Shown here one piece after another: positions 1 through 9,044 of a stretch of DNA of 64,000 nt. This DNA comes from G965205725 sp965205725 (GTDB lineage: Bacteria > Pseudomonadota > Gammaproteobacteria > Pseudomonadales > Halieaceae), in contig OZ242189.1 of the NCBI GenBank assembly GCA_965205725.1, positions 248,001 through 312,000 on the forward strand, read 5' to 3'. The translations under genes were made by a program, and so were the position numbers. Position 1 is the first letter of the stretch, and every line of letters starts with the position of its first letter. The notes under the pieces are model-generated. The model saw only the letters and a list, made by a program, of their open reading frames with translations, was not told the DNA's origin and made no database searches.

Positions 1-1
1 G

Positions 2-550
2 GGAATCGGCTTCATGGATACACCGGTGTCTGGCGGAGTGGCCGCTGCGGCAGCGGGGACTTTGGCGTTTATGTGTGGTGGCGATGCCGAGACCTTTGCG
101 AAAGCAAAGCTGATTCTTGCAGACATGGGCAAAAATATCTTTCATGCTGGCCCGGCTGGTGCTGGCCAGGTCGCCAAAGGCTGCAACAACATGCTGTTGG
201 CGATTCATATGATTGGCACTGCCGAGGCTTTGGAGATGGGTGTAAGAAATGGGCTGGAGCCAACTGTGTTGTCTGAAATTATGCTGGCCAGCTCCGGTCG
301 CAACTGGTCTTTGGAAGTGTATAACCCTTATCCCGGGGTGATGGAAGGTGCTCCCGCCAGCAACGATTACAAGCCGGGATTCATGGTGGATTTAATGGTC
401 AAGGACTTGGGCCTGGCGATGGAAATTGCTGAGCGAGCGGGTGTGGATAATCCCATGGGGCAGTTGGCGCGCAAGCTCTACCAGGCGCACCAGGCTGAAG
501 GCAATGGGCAGGTGGATTTCTCGAGTATTCAGCAGACTCTTGAGGGTTAA
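2..550 (+). CDS. mmsB: 3-hydroxyisobutyrate dehydrogenase, C-terminal part (cut by window edge)
   Basis: Oxidises 3-hydroxyisobutyrate to methylmalonate semialdehyde with NAD in valine degradation; cytosolic. The reading frame is open to the window edge, so the NAD-binding N-terminus (GxGxxG) lies outside. What is visible is the end of the Rossmann domain (PVSGGV, then GTLAFMCGG) and the helical C-terminal domain. The segment GAGQVAKGCNN carries the catalytic lysine of the beta-hydroxyacid dehydrogenase family, and GRNWSLEVYNPYPGVM is a strong match to MmsB-type enzymes. It ends with TAA. The family is about 295 residues, so roughly 180 residues are present here. The match to MmsB fits the other branched-chain acid genes in the window. 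Confidence 0.9.
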   Translation, partial: GIGFMDTPVSGGVAAAAAGTLAFMCGGDAETFAKAKLILADMGKNIFHAGPAGAGQVAKGCNNMLLAIHMIGTAEALEMGVRNGLEPTVLSEIMLASSGRNWSLEVYNPYPGVMEGAPASNDYKPGFMVDLMVKDLGLAMEIAERAGVDNPMGQLARKLYQAHQAEGNGQVDFSSIQQTLEG

Positions 551-586
551 TTGGCGTGAAAAGTCACACGCTATAGCATCGGCGCA

Positions 587-625
587 CCAGTAACCAGTAA
601 CCAGTAACCAGTAACCAGTAACCAG
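587..625. repeat. 7-bp tandem repeat (CCAGTAA, about 5.6 copies)
   Basis: Five perfect copies of CCAGTAA plus CCAG lie just downstream of the dehydrogenase stop codon. The unit is short and the copies are identical, so the number of copies may vary between strains. No function is evident. Confidence 0.9.
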
Positions 626-723
626 CCACTGGTCGGGACGTTCCTCGCGGCGACAGAGGCCTGTCCGCAATCGCACGATTTGCGATATATCTGCGATATA
701 CTGCCACCCTTAAGGGGAGCCCT

Positions 724-879
724 GTGTTACCGGGAATCCTGACCATCCTCGGTATGACGGGTACAGTTCTCGTGGCAGTCTGGACGGTGGGCCGTTCCCT
801 GCGAGCCGCTCTAACAGCAGAAATCTATGGGCTACTCACACGAGTGCGAGTAACCCGGCTATGCCTGATTGCAGGCTGA
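724..879 (+). CDS. possible 51-residue membrane protein
   Basis: A GTG-initiated frame of 51 codons sits in the otherwise gene-free stretch 551-922. It is preceded by a good Shine-Dalgarno (AAGGGGAG, 4 bases before the GTG), and a TATACT hexamer lies about 25 bases upstream of that. The product starts LPGILTILGMTGTVLVAV, a plausible single transmembrane helix, followed by an arginine-rich tail, as in many small inner-membrane proteins. The stop lies 43 bases before the sulfotransferase ATG. I recognise no family. The same DNA contains short inverted repeats, so it could instead be a structured leader. Confidence 0.35.
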   Translation: MLPGILTILGMTGTVLVAVWTVGRSLRAALTAEIYGLLTRVRVTRLCLIAG

Positions 880-922
880 GCAGGCATCAGGCTGGCCCGG
901 TTTAACGCTTGCGTATTATTTT

Positions 923-2176
923 ATGGACACTGGCAGCAACGAAATTCGCATCACCGATCTCGGCCAACCCCTGCTCACAGACATTCAGCAAGCGGCGAGA
1001 GATTATGGGGAATCTTTGCAGATTGAGCTGAGTGTCGACGGTGTTTTGAATGCTGCGCAGGAGATATCAGGGTTACAGGACTTTGGCGAACCTGATTTTC
1101 TTGAGCGCCTCGGCATATTGGTGAACGAGTGGGCGGGGGACTCGGGTATCACCGGCATTGGCCGCCTCACTCTGTATAACAAGCTGGTTCAGCATGCGAC
1201 CTCGCGGCTGCTCATACATGACACACTGCAACGGCATCCGCAAATTCACGAGATAGAGATAAAACAGCCGATTATTGTGGCGGGTTTACCCCGTTCTGGA
1301 ACCACCCATTTGCTCAACTTAATGGCGGCTGACTCCCGCTTTCGCTCATTAGCTCTGTGGGAGTCATACGAACCCGTACCAAGGCCTGGAGAGGCTGTCA
1401 GTGACGACAGCAACGACCCGCGCTGGCAGCGCGCCGAGGAAGCCTGGCAGGGCATGCAAATGAGCGCCCCTTTGCTGGCAGCAATGCACCCCATGAACCC
1501 AGAGCATATTCACGAGGAGCTTGAGTTGATGGGCCCCAACTTCGCATCCTATAACTATGAGTGGCTCAGCCCATCACCTCAATGGCGCGATCATTATTAC
1601 AGCAGCGATCAGACCCCTCATTACGAATACATGAAAACAGTTCTGAAAATCCTGCAATGGCGGCGCAGCCCCAATCGCTGGGTGCTGAAATGTCCCCAAC
1701 ACATGGAACAACTGAGCGTTCTGCACAAGGTATTTCCAGACGCAACAATAGCCATCACCCACCGTGACCCGGCGGAAGTCATTCAATCAGCGATCACCAT
1801 GCTCGCTTATGGCCAGCGTATGAATCGATACGAAACAAATTTACCGGGGCTGCTAAGCTACTGGACAGACCGCGTCGAACACCTGCTGCGCGCCTGTGTT
1901 TGCGACCGGGACTTGATACCCGCTGAGCAATCCATCGATGTGTTCTTCAAGGCTTTTATGGCTGGCGATATCGCCATGGTGGAACGCATTTACCACATTG
2001 CAGGGCTGGCAATGACAGAGCGGGCGCGCAGCGAGCTGGCCGCCTTTATGGATGTGCACCCTCGCGGCAAGGAGGGCCGGATTGTCTATGACCTCAAAGG
2101 CGACTTTGGTATCAGCCAAGACGAACTGCGCCAGCGTTTTAGCTTTTATTTCGAGCGCTTCCCCGCATTGGCCTAA
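923..2176 (+). CDS. sulfotransferase family protein
   Basis: A PAPS-dependent sulfotransferase-like protein of 417 residues. The 5'-phosphosulfate loop is clear as IIVAGLPRSGTTHLLNLM (around residue 115), and the later ITHRDPAEVIQSAITM fits the 3'-phosphate-binding segment with its Arg and Ser. The protein resembles the large bacterial group annotated 'sulfotransferase' whose substrates are unknown. I chose the ATG at 923; the frame is open back to a TTG at 869 but the extra residues look non-coding and no ribosome site precedes it. It stands alone between unrelated genes. The product could modify lipids or small hydroxylated compounds; the sequence does not say which. Confidence 0.8.
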   Translation: MDTGSNEIRITDLGQPLLTDIQQAARDYGESLQIELSVDGVLNAAQEISGLQDFGEPDFLERLGILVNEWAGDSGITGIGRLTLYNKLVQHATSRLLIHDTLQRHPQIHEIEIKQPIIVAGLPRSGTTHLLNLMAADSRFRSLALWESYEPVPRPGEAVSDDSNDPRWQRAEEAWQGMQMSAPLLAAMHPMNPEHIHEELELMGPNFASYNYEWLSPSPQWRDHYYSSDQTPHYEYMKTVLKILQWRRSPNRWVLKCPQHMEQLSVLHKVFPDATIAITHRDPAEVIQSAITMLAYGQRMNRYETNLPGLLSYWTDRVEHLLRACVCDRDLIPAEQSIDVFFKAFMAGDIAMVERIYHIAGLAMTERARSELAAFMDVHPRGKEGRIVYDLKGDFGISQDELRQRFSFYFERFPALA

Positions 2177-2255
2177 TTGTGGGCTGGCGCTTCCAAATAG
2201 CACTGCCCGCCTGGATCAGGTAATGTAAGCCGCTACTTTCAGCGGGTATTCACTT

Positions 2256-4550
2256 GTGTTTCGGCAACTTGTTTTTTGCTTAACTTTAAGTACCAATCTG
2301 TTGTTCAACACGGTGTTTGCAACGGCTCCCCAACAGAAGTCTGCCCCAGGTTTTGTGGGCGGCCAGGTGTGTGCGGGCTGCCATCAGCAGCAGTATCAGG
2401 ACTGGAAACAGTCCCATCACGACCTGGCCATGCAAGAGGCCACCGAAGTCTCTGTACTTGGCGACTTCAACAACACGACATTCACCTACAACAGCAACAC
2501 GACATTCACCTACAACAGCACTGCCAGTCGTTTTTACCGTAAAGGCGCAGAGTTTTGGATAAACACCGATGGCCCTGCTGGCAAACTTGAAGACTTCCGT
2601 GTGGAATACGTATTCGGCGTACACCCCTTGCAACAGTATTTGCTCAGCCTGCCCGGCGGGCGGCTCAACGCCCTGAGTATTGCCTGGGATGATCGAGCCA
2701 GGGAAGAGGGTGGACAGCGCTGGTTTCACTTGTACCCAGAGGCAACCATAGACGCTAAAGACCCGCTGCATTGGAGCGGCCATTACCAAAATTGGAACAC
2801 ACGCTGCGCGGAGTGTCACAGCACTAATTTGCAAAAGCACTATGACGCCCAAACACAGACTTTTAGCACCACATGGACTGAACTGAATGTGTCCTGTGAA
2901 GCCTGCCATGGGCCGGGCAAAGATCACAGTGAGCAAGCCAAAACCGGTGCCTGGAAGCAGGACAGTCACTTTGGCCTGGAGCTGGATTTGGGCGAACGCA
3001 AGCAATGGCAGTTTAACCAGGGAGAGGCCACCGCCCGCAGCCTCCAGACACCGGAACATTCCCAACAGGTAGATAGCTGTGGCCGCTGCCACTCCCGACG
3101 GGGCAACCTCGGAGACTATCAATACAACCAGCATTTGCTGGACACCCACCGCCTGAGCTTGCTGGAGGAACCGCTATACCACTCGGATGGACAAATTCTG
3201 GATGAAGTCTACGTGTATGGCTCCTTCGTTCAGAGCAAGATGTATCAAGCAGGTGTTGTTTGCAGCGACTGCCACAACCCGCACTCTAATGAGCTGCGCG
3301 CACCGGGCAATGGTGTGTGCGCGCAATGCCACAAAGCTGATGTTTACGATACAGAGCAACACCACCGACACCCGGCCAATAGCAGCGGCGCCCAATGTGC
3401 TAACTGCCATATGCCGGAAACGACCTATATGGTGGTAGACCCGCGCCGGGACCACAGCATGCGCGTACCGCGTCCAGACCTCAGCGTGGTGATAGGCACG
3501 CCCAATGTGTGCAATCAATGCCACGTCGACAAGAATGCCGATTGGGCACTCAGCGCAGTGAGGGGTTGGGGCATTGAGTACCACGACACGAGCAGCCATC
3601 CAGCCCGCGCTATCCATCAAGCTCGACGCGGTGATGCCAGGGCCATTCCAGGGCTACAGACTATTGCGCAGAACACACAAACAGCGCCAATTAGTCGCGC
3701 TACTGCGATGGTTGCAATGGGCCAATTTGGCAATCAGGAGGCCTATCAAACAGCGCTACAGCTACTGCAATCCACCGACCCGTTACTACGCCTGTCTGCG
3801 GTGCGAGCACTGGAATTCTTGCCGCCCAGGCAACGCTTTAGAGTATTGAGTCTGCGGGTCATTGATCCCTCAAAAGCAGTGCGGATGGAGACCGCACGCC
3901 TGTTGGCAGATGTGCCGCTGGCGCAGCTTGACTCCAACAGCCAGAAGCACCTGGCGACACTGTTCGGCGAATATATCGAAACCCTGACTGCCGATGCGGA
4001 TATGCCGGGCATACAATTGCAACTGGGTATCTTCTATGGCGCCCGGCAGCAATGGCACAATGCAGAGACTGCTTATCGGCAAGCGCTCGCCATCAATTCT
4101 CAGTTTGTACCCGCACTGCTAAATTTGGCCGACTTGTATCGAAGCAGCGGCCGCGACGGTGATGCCCGCGAATGGCTCAACCAAGCGATTGAGATAGCAC
4201 CTGGGCAAGGCAGTGTCTGGCACGCATTGGGTCTTCTGGAAACCCGTGCAGGAAATCGAGAAGCGGCCTTAACACACCTTGGAAAAGCTGCCGAGCTTGA
4301 ACAGGCAGGTGTGCGTCATCGCTATGTCTATGCCATCGCCTTACATGATAGTGGCAAGGTCAACGAGGCCATTGAGCAACTGAAGGCTGTGCACCGCGCC
4401 ATACCGGAAAACCTGGATATTTTGTTAGCGCTGATAAATTACTGCCAGGGTGCAGGAAGGCTGGAAGACGCTCGCAGATATGCGGCGAGCCTCAAACAAC
4501 AGGTGCCGGATAATCCACAGTTAAACCAGTTGCTTGAAAGTTTGCGATAA
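2256..4550 (+). CDS. octaheme c-type cytochrome with HEAT-like and TPR C-terminus
   Basis: A secreted multiheme cytochrome of 764 residues. The GTG start gives a signal peptide (MFRQLVFCLTLSTNLLF, cleavage near AFA/TA). Eight CXXCH heme-binding motifs are present: CAGCH (39), CAECH (184), CEACH (214), CGRCH (275), CSDCH (336), CAQCH (355), CANCH (381) and CNQCH (419). Residues about 450-550 look like HEAT-type helical repeats and 590-760 like TPR repeats (e.g. YRQALAINSQFVPALLNLADLY). The same architecture is common in marine proteobacteria, usually without a known substrate. It should act in the periplasm in electron transfer. An eight-residue duplication (NTTFTYNS twice) comes from an exact 24-bp tandem repeat at 2471-2518. 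No maturation genes are nearby. Confidence 0.85.
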   Translation: MFRQLVFCLTLSTNLLFNTVFATAPQQKSAPGFVGGQVCAGCHQQQYQDWKQSHHDLAMQEATEVSVLGDFNNTTFTYNSNTTFTYNSTASRFYRKGAEFWINTDGPAGKLEDFRVEYVFGVHPLQQYLLSLPGGRLNALSIAWDDRAREEGGQRWFHLYPEATIDAKDPLHWSGHYQNWNTRCAECHSTNLQKHYDAQTQTFSTTWTELNVSCEACHGPGKDHSEQAKTGAWKQDSHFGLELDLGERKQWQFNQGEATARSLQTPEHSQQVDSCGRCHSRRGNLGDYQYNQHLLDTHRLSLLEEPLYHSDGQILDEVYVYGSFVQSKMYQAGVVCSDCHNPHSNELRAPGNGVCAQCHKADVYDTEQHHRHPANSSGAQCANCHMPETTYMVVDPRRDHSMRVPRPDLSVVIGTPNVCNQCHVDKNADWALSAVRGWGIEYHDTSSHPARAIHQARRGDARAIPGLQTIAQNTQTAPISRATAMVAMGQFGNQEAYQTALQLLQSTDPLLRLSAVRALEFLPPRQRFRVLSLRVIDPSKAVRMETARLLADVPLAQLDSNSQKHLATLFGEYIETLTADADMPGIQLQLGIFYGARQQWHNAETAYRQALAINSQFVPALLNLADLYRSSGRDGDAREWLNQAIEIAPGQGSVWHALGLLETRAGNREAALTHLGKAAELEQAGVRHRYVYAIALHDSGKVNEAIEQLKAVHRAIPENLDILLALINYCQGAGRLEDARRYAASLKQQVPDNPQLNQLLESLR
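2471..2518. repeat. 24-bp perfect tandem duplication inside the cytochrome gene
   Basis: Two identical 24-bp copies abut and encode NTTFTYNS twice, in frame. Identity at every third base suggests a recent slippage event that added eight residues between the first and second heme motifs. Confidence 0.9.
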
Positions 4551-4625
4551 AATACCTGCCCACTGAGCCTGATTTCGCGAAGAGTAGTAGATGCCAGCTC
4601 AGTAAAATTTAATCAGGAGACATGT

Positions 4626-5486
4626 ATGAGATTCAGTTATCAGGTGGGCATGTGCGATGCCGATCATTACCTGCCGTTGGCGCAGGCGGCAGAAGCGGCG
4701 GGCTATCACGGCATCACTATTCCCGACAGCATTTGTTACCCTCAGCAGGCCAGTTCCAAATACCCCTACAATGCGGATGGCAGCCGAGAATTTTTGGAGA
4801 CAGTTCCCTTTATTGAGTCGCTGATCGGCGTGGCTGCAATGGCCGCTGTGACCAGCAAAATCCGTTTTGCCACATTTGTCTACAAACTGGCTATCCGTCA
4901 GGTAGCTATTGTCGCCAAGCAGGTACAGGGCATTAATGTGCTCAGTCGCAACCGTTTTGATTTTGGCGTGGGTATCAGCCCCTGGGAAGAAGATTTTGCA
5001 GTGGTGCAGACCCCCTGGGAAAAGCGTGGCAAGCGTCTTGACGAGCAGATCGATATTATCCGTGGCCTGGATGCGGGCGACTATTTTGGCTATAGCGGTG
5101 AGATACACAATATGCCGGCCAATAAAATGAATCCGGTGCCTGCGTCTGCCACGCCGATTCTCATCGGCGGTCACACACACGTTGCGCTGAAGCGGGCGGC
5201 ACGCAATGATGGCTGGATGTGCGCCGGTGCCAATCTGGCAGAGCTGACTCGCTATATCGAGACCATCACACAATACCGGGAAGAGTCAGGTACTGCCGAT
5301 AAACCCTACAAAATATACACGACGGGTCAGGACGCCTTTACTCTCGAAGGTATCGCAAAACTTGAAGAAATTGGCGTCACTGATGTGATCATTGGTTTTC
5401 GGGACGTGTATAATATGGAGCCAGATAAAGAGCTGCCAGAGAAAATTCAATTGCTGCAGTGGTACGCCAGCGAATTTATGGGTTGA
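4626..5486 (+). CDS. LLM-class (luciferase-like, F420-type) oxidoreductase
   Basis: A bacterial luciferase-like TIM-barrel flavin/F420 oxidoreductase of 286 residues. Features of the family are the N-terminal AQAAEAAGYHGITIPDS strand-helix, the conserved FATFVYKLAIRQVAIVAKQV segment, RFDFGVGISPWEEDF, the linker WEKRGKRLDEQIDIIRGL, and PILIGGHTHVALKRAAR near the C-terminus. A good ribosome site (AGGAGA, about 6 bases upstream) supports the ATG. Such enzymes oxidise or reduce diverse alcohols, imines or polyketides, and the substrate cannot be read from the sequence. A second family member lies at 39202. The gene ends within a short GGGTTGAT repeat. Confidence 0.85.
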   Translation: MRFSYQVGMCDADHYLPLAQAAEAAGYHGITIPDSICYPQQASSKYPYNADGSREFLETVPFIESLIGVAAMAAVTSKIRFATFVYKLAIRQVAIVAKQVQGINVLSRNRFDFGVGISPWEEDFAVVQTPWEKRGKRLDEQIDIIRGLDAGDYFGYSGEIHNMPANKMNPVPASATPILIGGHTHVALKRAARNDGWMCAGANLAELTRYIETITQYREESGTADKPYKIYTTGQDAFTLEGIAKLEEIGVTDVIIGFRDVYNMEPDKELPEKIQLLQWYASEFMG

Positions 5487-5511
5487 TGGGTTGATTGACG
5501 GGTTGATTGGC
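5480..5511. repeat. short GGGTTGAT direct repeats
   Basis: Three imperfect copies of GGGTTGAT(T) overlap the stop codon of the LLM gene and run into the intergenic region. Simple slippage repeat; no function seen. Confidence 0.7.
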
Positions 5512-5600
5512 TGGCTGAATAGAGGATTGCCAGCACGCTGGCCCCAAACCAGCGAACAGTTAAGTGTAGTAGCCCGCAAGACGGTGCTCTATCCATGCAG

Positions 5601-5632
5601 ACCCGCACCCCGTATAGGGCGCGGGTTTTTTT
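5601..5632 (+). terminator. Rho-independent terminator
   Basis: A GC-rich stem (ACCCGCACCC / GGGCGCGGGT with a small asymmetry, loop CGTATA) is followed by seven T residues. It is oriented to end transcription from the LLM gene. The hairpin ends only about 15 bases before the next ATG, so the downstream gene's ribosome site lies right behind it. That gene's promoter must overlap the hairpin or be reached by read-through. Confidence 0.75.
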
Positions 5633-5647
5633 ACGCCGGAGATTCCC

Positions 5648-7117
5648 ATGTCTGATATCCCTCCCTATACACCCGTATTGATTGCTGCCGCTGCAGTGCA
5701 GCAGCGCGAAGAAGCTGCCGGGCAGGGCATGGAGCCTTATCAATTGATGGTCAGGGCTCTGCAACAGGCTGTAGCTGAGGTTGGCGCGGAGCAATTGCTG
5801 CGGCGTGCTGACAGGGTCGAAGTACCCCGAGGTACATGGGGGTATTCTGACCCCGCCCGCCTGGTCGCGGATGCAATCGGCGCGGCCAATGCAAAAACTG
5901 TATTGGCGGAAATCGGCATATTGCAGCAAGCCATTATGAATCGCGCCTGTACCGATATTGCCAATGGGGATGCCAGCATCATCATTATTGCCGGTGCTGA
6001 AGCCAAGTACCGGGCCCTGCGAGGTGAGATTGAGGGTGTGGACATCGCCGAGACTCAGCAAGTCGATGTAGTCCCTGACGAAACCTTGTCACCTGCAGCA
6101 GAGCTTTGGTCAGAAGCAGAGTCAGCGGCCGGGCTGGCAATGCCTGTGGGTTTCTACGCCATACTGGATTCCGCGCTGCGTTACGAGTTGGGCCAGTCAG
6201 TGGGCGAGCATCGCGATGAGATGGCGCGCATGTATGCGGAGTTTTCAGAAATCGCCGCTGCCAATGCAGATGCCTGGGTGCGAGAGCCGGTCGACGCCGC
6301 ATTTATTCGCGAGGGTTCTGAGAAAAACCGCATGGTGGCGTTTCCCTATACCAAACTCCACAACAGCCAGTGGAATGTCGACCAGGGCGCCGGTTTGATC
6401 TACTGCTCGGCGGCGGTTGCACAGGCATTGGCCATAGACAGAAGGCACTGGATATTCCCGCTGGCGGGTACTGAGAGCAATGCCATGTCGGTGATGTCCG
6501 CTCGCAAGGAGCTGGGCCGTAACTACGGTTTCAAATACGCCGGCGAACGGGTTTTAGAGTTGGCTGAAAAGTCGGCTGATGATATTGATCTGATGGAGTT
6601 GTACTCCTGCTTTCCTCAGGCGGTGCGGGTTCAGCTTCGCGAGCTGGGTTTGCCTCGCAATATACCTTTGTCAGTGACGGGTGCGATGAGCTTTGCCGCT
6701 GGGCCGCTTAATAACTTTATTTTTCAGGTTACGGCAAAGCTCGTACAGCTACTGCGGCAGAGCCCAGACCAAACCGGGTTGATTACCAGTGTGAGCGGTA
6801 TGAATACCAAGCAAGCCTGCGCGCTGTATTCTGGTCAGCCCAATGCGTCGGGCTGGCAGTTTGCAGATGTCACCCAGGAGGTGGCGGCAGCAACCCAGAC
6901 CTGCGAACTGGTTGCCGACTATGAGGGCCCGGCAACAATAGCCGGTTACACCGTTCTGTATCAAGGCGGACAGGCGTGGCGGGCTGTGGCTGTGTGCGAT
7001 TTGCCGAGTGGCAAGCGCACGGTTGCCTACTGTGAACAGGATACGGTGATGGAAGCATTGCAACAGGGTGAGTTTTGCGGCCGCTCTGTCGCGTTAGCCG
7101 AAGGCCAGTTCGTTTAG
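5648..7117 (+). CDS. thiolase-like acyl-CoA acetyltransferase family protein
   Basis: A thiolase-fold protein of 489 residues of the 'thiolase-like protein type 1' group, recognised by the N-terminal PVLIAAAAVQQR, the DIANGDASIIIIAGAEAKY strand-helix, the DLMELYSCFPQAVRVQL segment and an extra C-terminal beta domain from about residue 400 (YTVLYQGGQAWRAVAVCDL). The canonical nucleophile context of degradative thiolases is not apparent, unlike in the true thiolase at 43143, so it may bind acyl-CoA without classical thiolysis. The role is probably lipid or sterol side-chain metabolism, by family analogy only. The ATG is supported by GGAGA eight bases upstream. Its stop codon overlaps the stop of a reversed gene remnant. 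Confidence 0.8.
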   Translation: MSDIPPYTPVLIAAAAVQQREEAAGQGMEPYQLMVRALQQAVAEVGAEQLLRRADRVEVPRGTWGYSDPARLVADAIGAANAKTVLAEIGILQQAIMNRACTDIANGDASIIIIAGAEAKYRALRGEIEGVDIAETQQVDVVPDETLSPAAELWSEAESAAGLAMPVGFYAILDSALRYELGQSVGEHRDEMARMYAEFSEIAAANADAWVREPVDAAFIREGSEKNRMVAFPYTKLHNSQWNVDQGAGLIYCSAAVAQALAIDRRHWIFPLAGTESNAMSVMSARKELGRNYGFKYAGERVLELAEKSADDIDLMELYSCFPQAVRVQLRELGLPRNIPLSVTGAMSFAAGPLNNFIFQVTAKLVQLLRQSPDQTGLITSVSGMNTKQACALYSGQPNASGWQFADVTQEVAAATQTCELVADYEGPATIAGYTVLYQGGQAWRAVAVCDLPSGKRTVAYCEQDTVMEALQQGEFCGRSVALAEGQFV

Positions 7118-7254
7118 AAGCCCAGTGACAGACCTCTGGCCTGTTGTACGCTCACGCTTGCCCCAAAAGCCAGCAGGGGTAGCGCAAAAGCGGCGCCACC
7201 AGAGCCAGTGAATCCCGGAACTGCGCCAATAATAAGGCCGATCACAAGTTCCAT
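7114..7254 (-). pseudogene. TauE/SafE sulfite exporter-type permease, N-terminal fragment
   Basis: On the minus strand an ATG with GAGGG upstream opens a 46-residue frame (MELVIGLIIGAVPGFTGSGG, then FALPLLAFGA and QQARGLSLGF). This is the typical first transmembrane hairpin of TauE/SafE-type anion permeases, which are normally about 250 residues. The frame stops at once afterwards, and its TAA overlaps the TAG of the thiolase-like gene. The remainder has been deleted. I infer a deletion endpoint at the convergent junction. A truncated, inactive leftover is more likely than a small functional protein. Confidence 0.65.
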
Positions 7255-7457
7255 CAGCGACCCTCATTGTGAGTGCTATACATAGAACATTCCTTAAAGG
7301 GAATAAAAATACGCGAAAGTTATAAAAAACAAATCAGCACAAGTGCTTGGCCCTGGCCCCCAAAGCCCCTATGCTAGTGCCGTGAGTCAGAAGTGCGCCT
7401 CGTCATGTGCACTTCCGGCCGCGCTGAATATACGCAAATCTCTGAGTCACAATGTAA

Positions 7458-8363
7458 ATGGCCGCCAGCAGTTCACTCAAAACAATTTTCTATGCACTGG
7501 CTGCCAATACGGCGATTGCCCTGGCTAAAGCAGTCGCCGCTGTGGTGACCGGGTCTGGCGCGATGTTTGCAGAAGCTATCCACTCGGCCGCAGATGTCGG
7601 TAATCAACTGCTGCTGTTGCTGGGCATTAAACTGGCAAAGCGACCGCCATCCATGGACTTCCCGCTGGGCTACGGTAAGGAAATTTACTTCTGGTCCTTT
7701 ATCGTTGCGGTGATGTTGTTCAGTGTGGGTGGTTTGTTTTCTCTCAACGAGGGCTGGCACAAGCTACAAAATCCCGAACCGCTGAACATGCCCTGGCTGG
7801 CCTTTGGAGTGTTGTTATTCTCGGTTGTTGCCGAAGGCAGCGCACTTTTTGGTTGTATCCGCGAAGTGAATAAGGTGCGTGGCGAGCAAACCTTGTGGCA
7901 ATGGTTTCGCAATTCCCGACAGAGCGAATTGATCGTTATATTTGGTGAAGACTTTGCCGCATTGCTGGGTTTAACGGCAGCCTTGATCGCCGTACTGGCA
8001 ACCATTATTACCGGCGACCCGATTTATGATGCACTGGGCACGCTGGCTATCGGTGTACTGCTGGTGTTGATAGCTGCGTTGCTGGCCATCGAAGTCAAAG
8101 CGCTATTGGTGGGCCAGGGGGTAGAGCGGCAAACCCTGGATAAAATGCGCATGTTTTTGACACAGCAGGCTGAGGTTGTCGAAGTGCTTAATATCGTTAC
8201 CCTGCAAATGGGCAATGATGTTATGGTGGCAATTAAGGCCCGGCTTGTTGAAAACCAGAGCGCCGGTAATGTGTCCCGTGATATCAATCAGGTTGAGGCG
8301 CATTTTCGCGAGGCTTTTCCTCAAGTTGCCTGGTGTTTCTTTGAACCGGATGTGGCTGATTAA
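7458..8363 (+). CDS. cation diffusion facilitator family transporter
   Basis: A CDF metal-cation/proton antiporter of 301 residues in the inner membrane. TM1-2 carry AMFAEAIHSAADVGNQLLLL, with the HSAAD metal-site motif in TM2. The second metal site in TM5 reads GEDFAALLGLTAAL, with Glu-Asp in place of the usual His/Asp pair, as in the ZnT9-like branch. TM5-6 end at about residue 215, followed by a cytoplasmic beta-alpha-beta domain (VLNIVTLQMGNDVMVAIKARL). It probably moves Zn, Mn or a related divalent ion. The ATG (MAASSS) directly precedes TM1. The 200 bases upstream hold an AT-rich stretch with the inverted repeat ATTCC-TTAAAG-GGAAT near 7288, but no clear metal-sensor site. Confidence 0.88.
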   Translation: MAASSSLKTIFYALAANTAIALAKAVAAVVTGSGAMFAEAIHSAADVGNQLLLLLGIKLAKRPPSMDFPLGYGKEIYFWSFIVAVMLFSVGGLFSLNEGWHKLQNPEPLNMPWLAFGVLLFSVVAEGSALFGCIREVNKVRGEQTLWQWFRNSRQSELIVIFGEDFAALLGLTAALIAVLATIITGDPIYDALGTLAIGVLLVLIAALLAIEVKALLVGQGVERQTLDKMRMFLTQQAEVVEVLNIVTLQMGNDVMVAIKARLVENQSAGNVSRDINQVEAHFREAFPQVAWCFFEPDVAD

Positions 8364-8476
8364 TGGTTGCAGTTGAGCGACGACATACCGCGTAAAGTTT
8401 TCTGCGAAACCAGGCCGGGTGTCTGAAGAACTGGCTGTCAGCAAGCTAAATGTGAAAAAAGTATTAGGAGTTGTGT

Positions 8477-8752
8477 GTGGCGAAGTTCTCGATAAACCGA
8501 CATCATACGATGAGCATTGAAGACATCCGCAAGGCGGCGGAACAATTGGCGCAAGAACTCAATGCTGAGTACGGTCTGAAATATTCATGGCGCGGTGATA
8601 CCGCTTATTTCAGCCGCAGTGGTATCGACGGAACCCTGAGTATTGATGAAAATGCGGTTAATCTAACTATAAAATTGGACATGCTGGCTGCTGTTTTTGA
8701 GCGCCCACTGAAGCGAGCAGTCAACAACTACCTGGACAAGTACGTTTCCTAG
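8477..8752 (+). CDS. polyhydroxyalkanoic acid system family protein
   Basis: A 91-residue protein matching the small PHA-granule-region family: an N-terminal helix (DIRKAAEQLAQELNAEYGL) followed by YSWRGDTAYFSRSGIDGTL and a C-terminal amphipathic helix (ERPLKRAVNNYLDKYV). Family members are often found with PHA metabolism genes, but their function is poorly defined. I placed the start at GTG 8477 because AGGAG lies six bases upstream. The protein then begins VAKFSINRHH, which agrees with the family's usual basic beta strand. No PHA synthase is visible in the window. Confidence 0.75.
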   Translation: MAKFSINRHHTMSIEDIRKAAEQLAQELNAEYGLKYSWRGDTAYFSRSGIDGTLSIDENAVNLTIKLDMLAAVFERPLKRAVNNYLDKYVS

Positions 8753-9044
8753 AAGCTCAACACATTAGGCACCTTGACATACCCAAATGATGCCGATGCG
8801 CAGCATTGGCTTCCAAGCCAGGCAAAATAAGCCAGGCAGATATTGAGGGAGCGATCTTTGAGCGCGCCAATATGTTGGAAACTAAACACGCTGGCAGAAA
8901 CGTTATTCTGGATGTTACGACGCTGTTGAGCCGTGACAAGAAATTTGCCAGCGGTCTGTATCCATCTGGAAAACCCCGTTCGGAAATTGTCGAGCCTTAT
9001 GGCGTAGACGAGTTTATGTTTTTTCTTGAAGGGGGTGTTACCTT

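Noticed and set aside
640..922. Structural RNA (6S, SRP or RNase P type) between the first two genes
   Set aside because: I compared remembered conserved cores of these RNAs and found no match. The hairpins present are ordinary and a small ORF explains part of the region.
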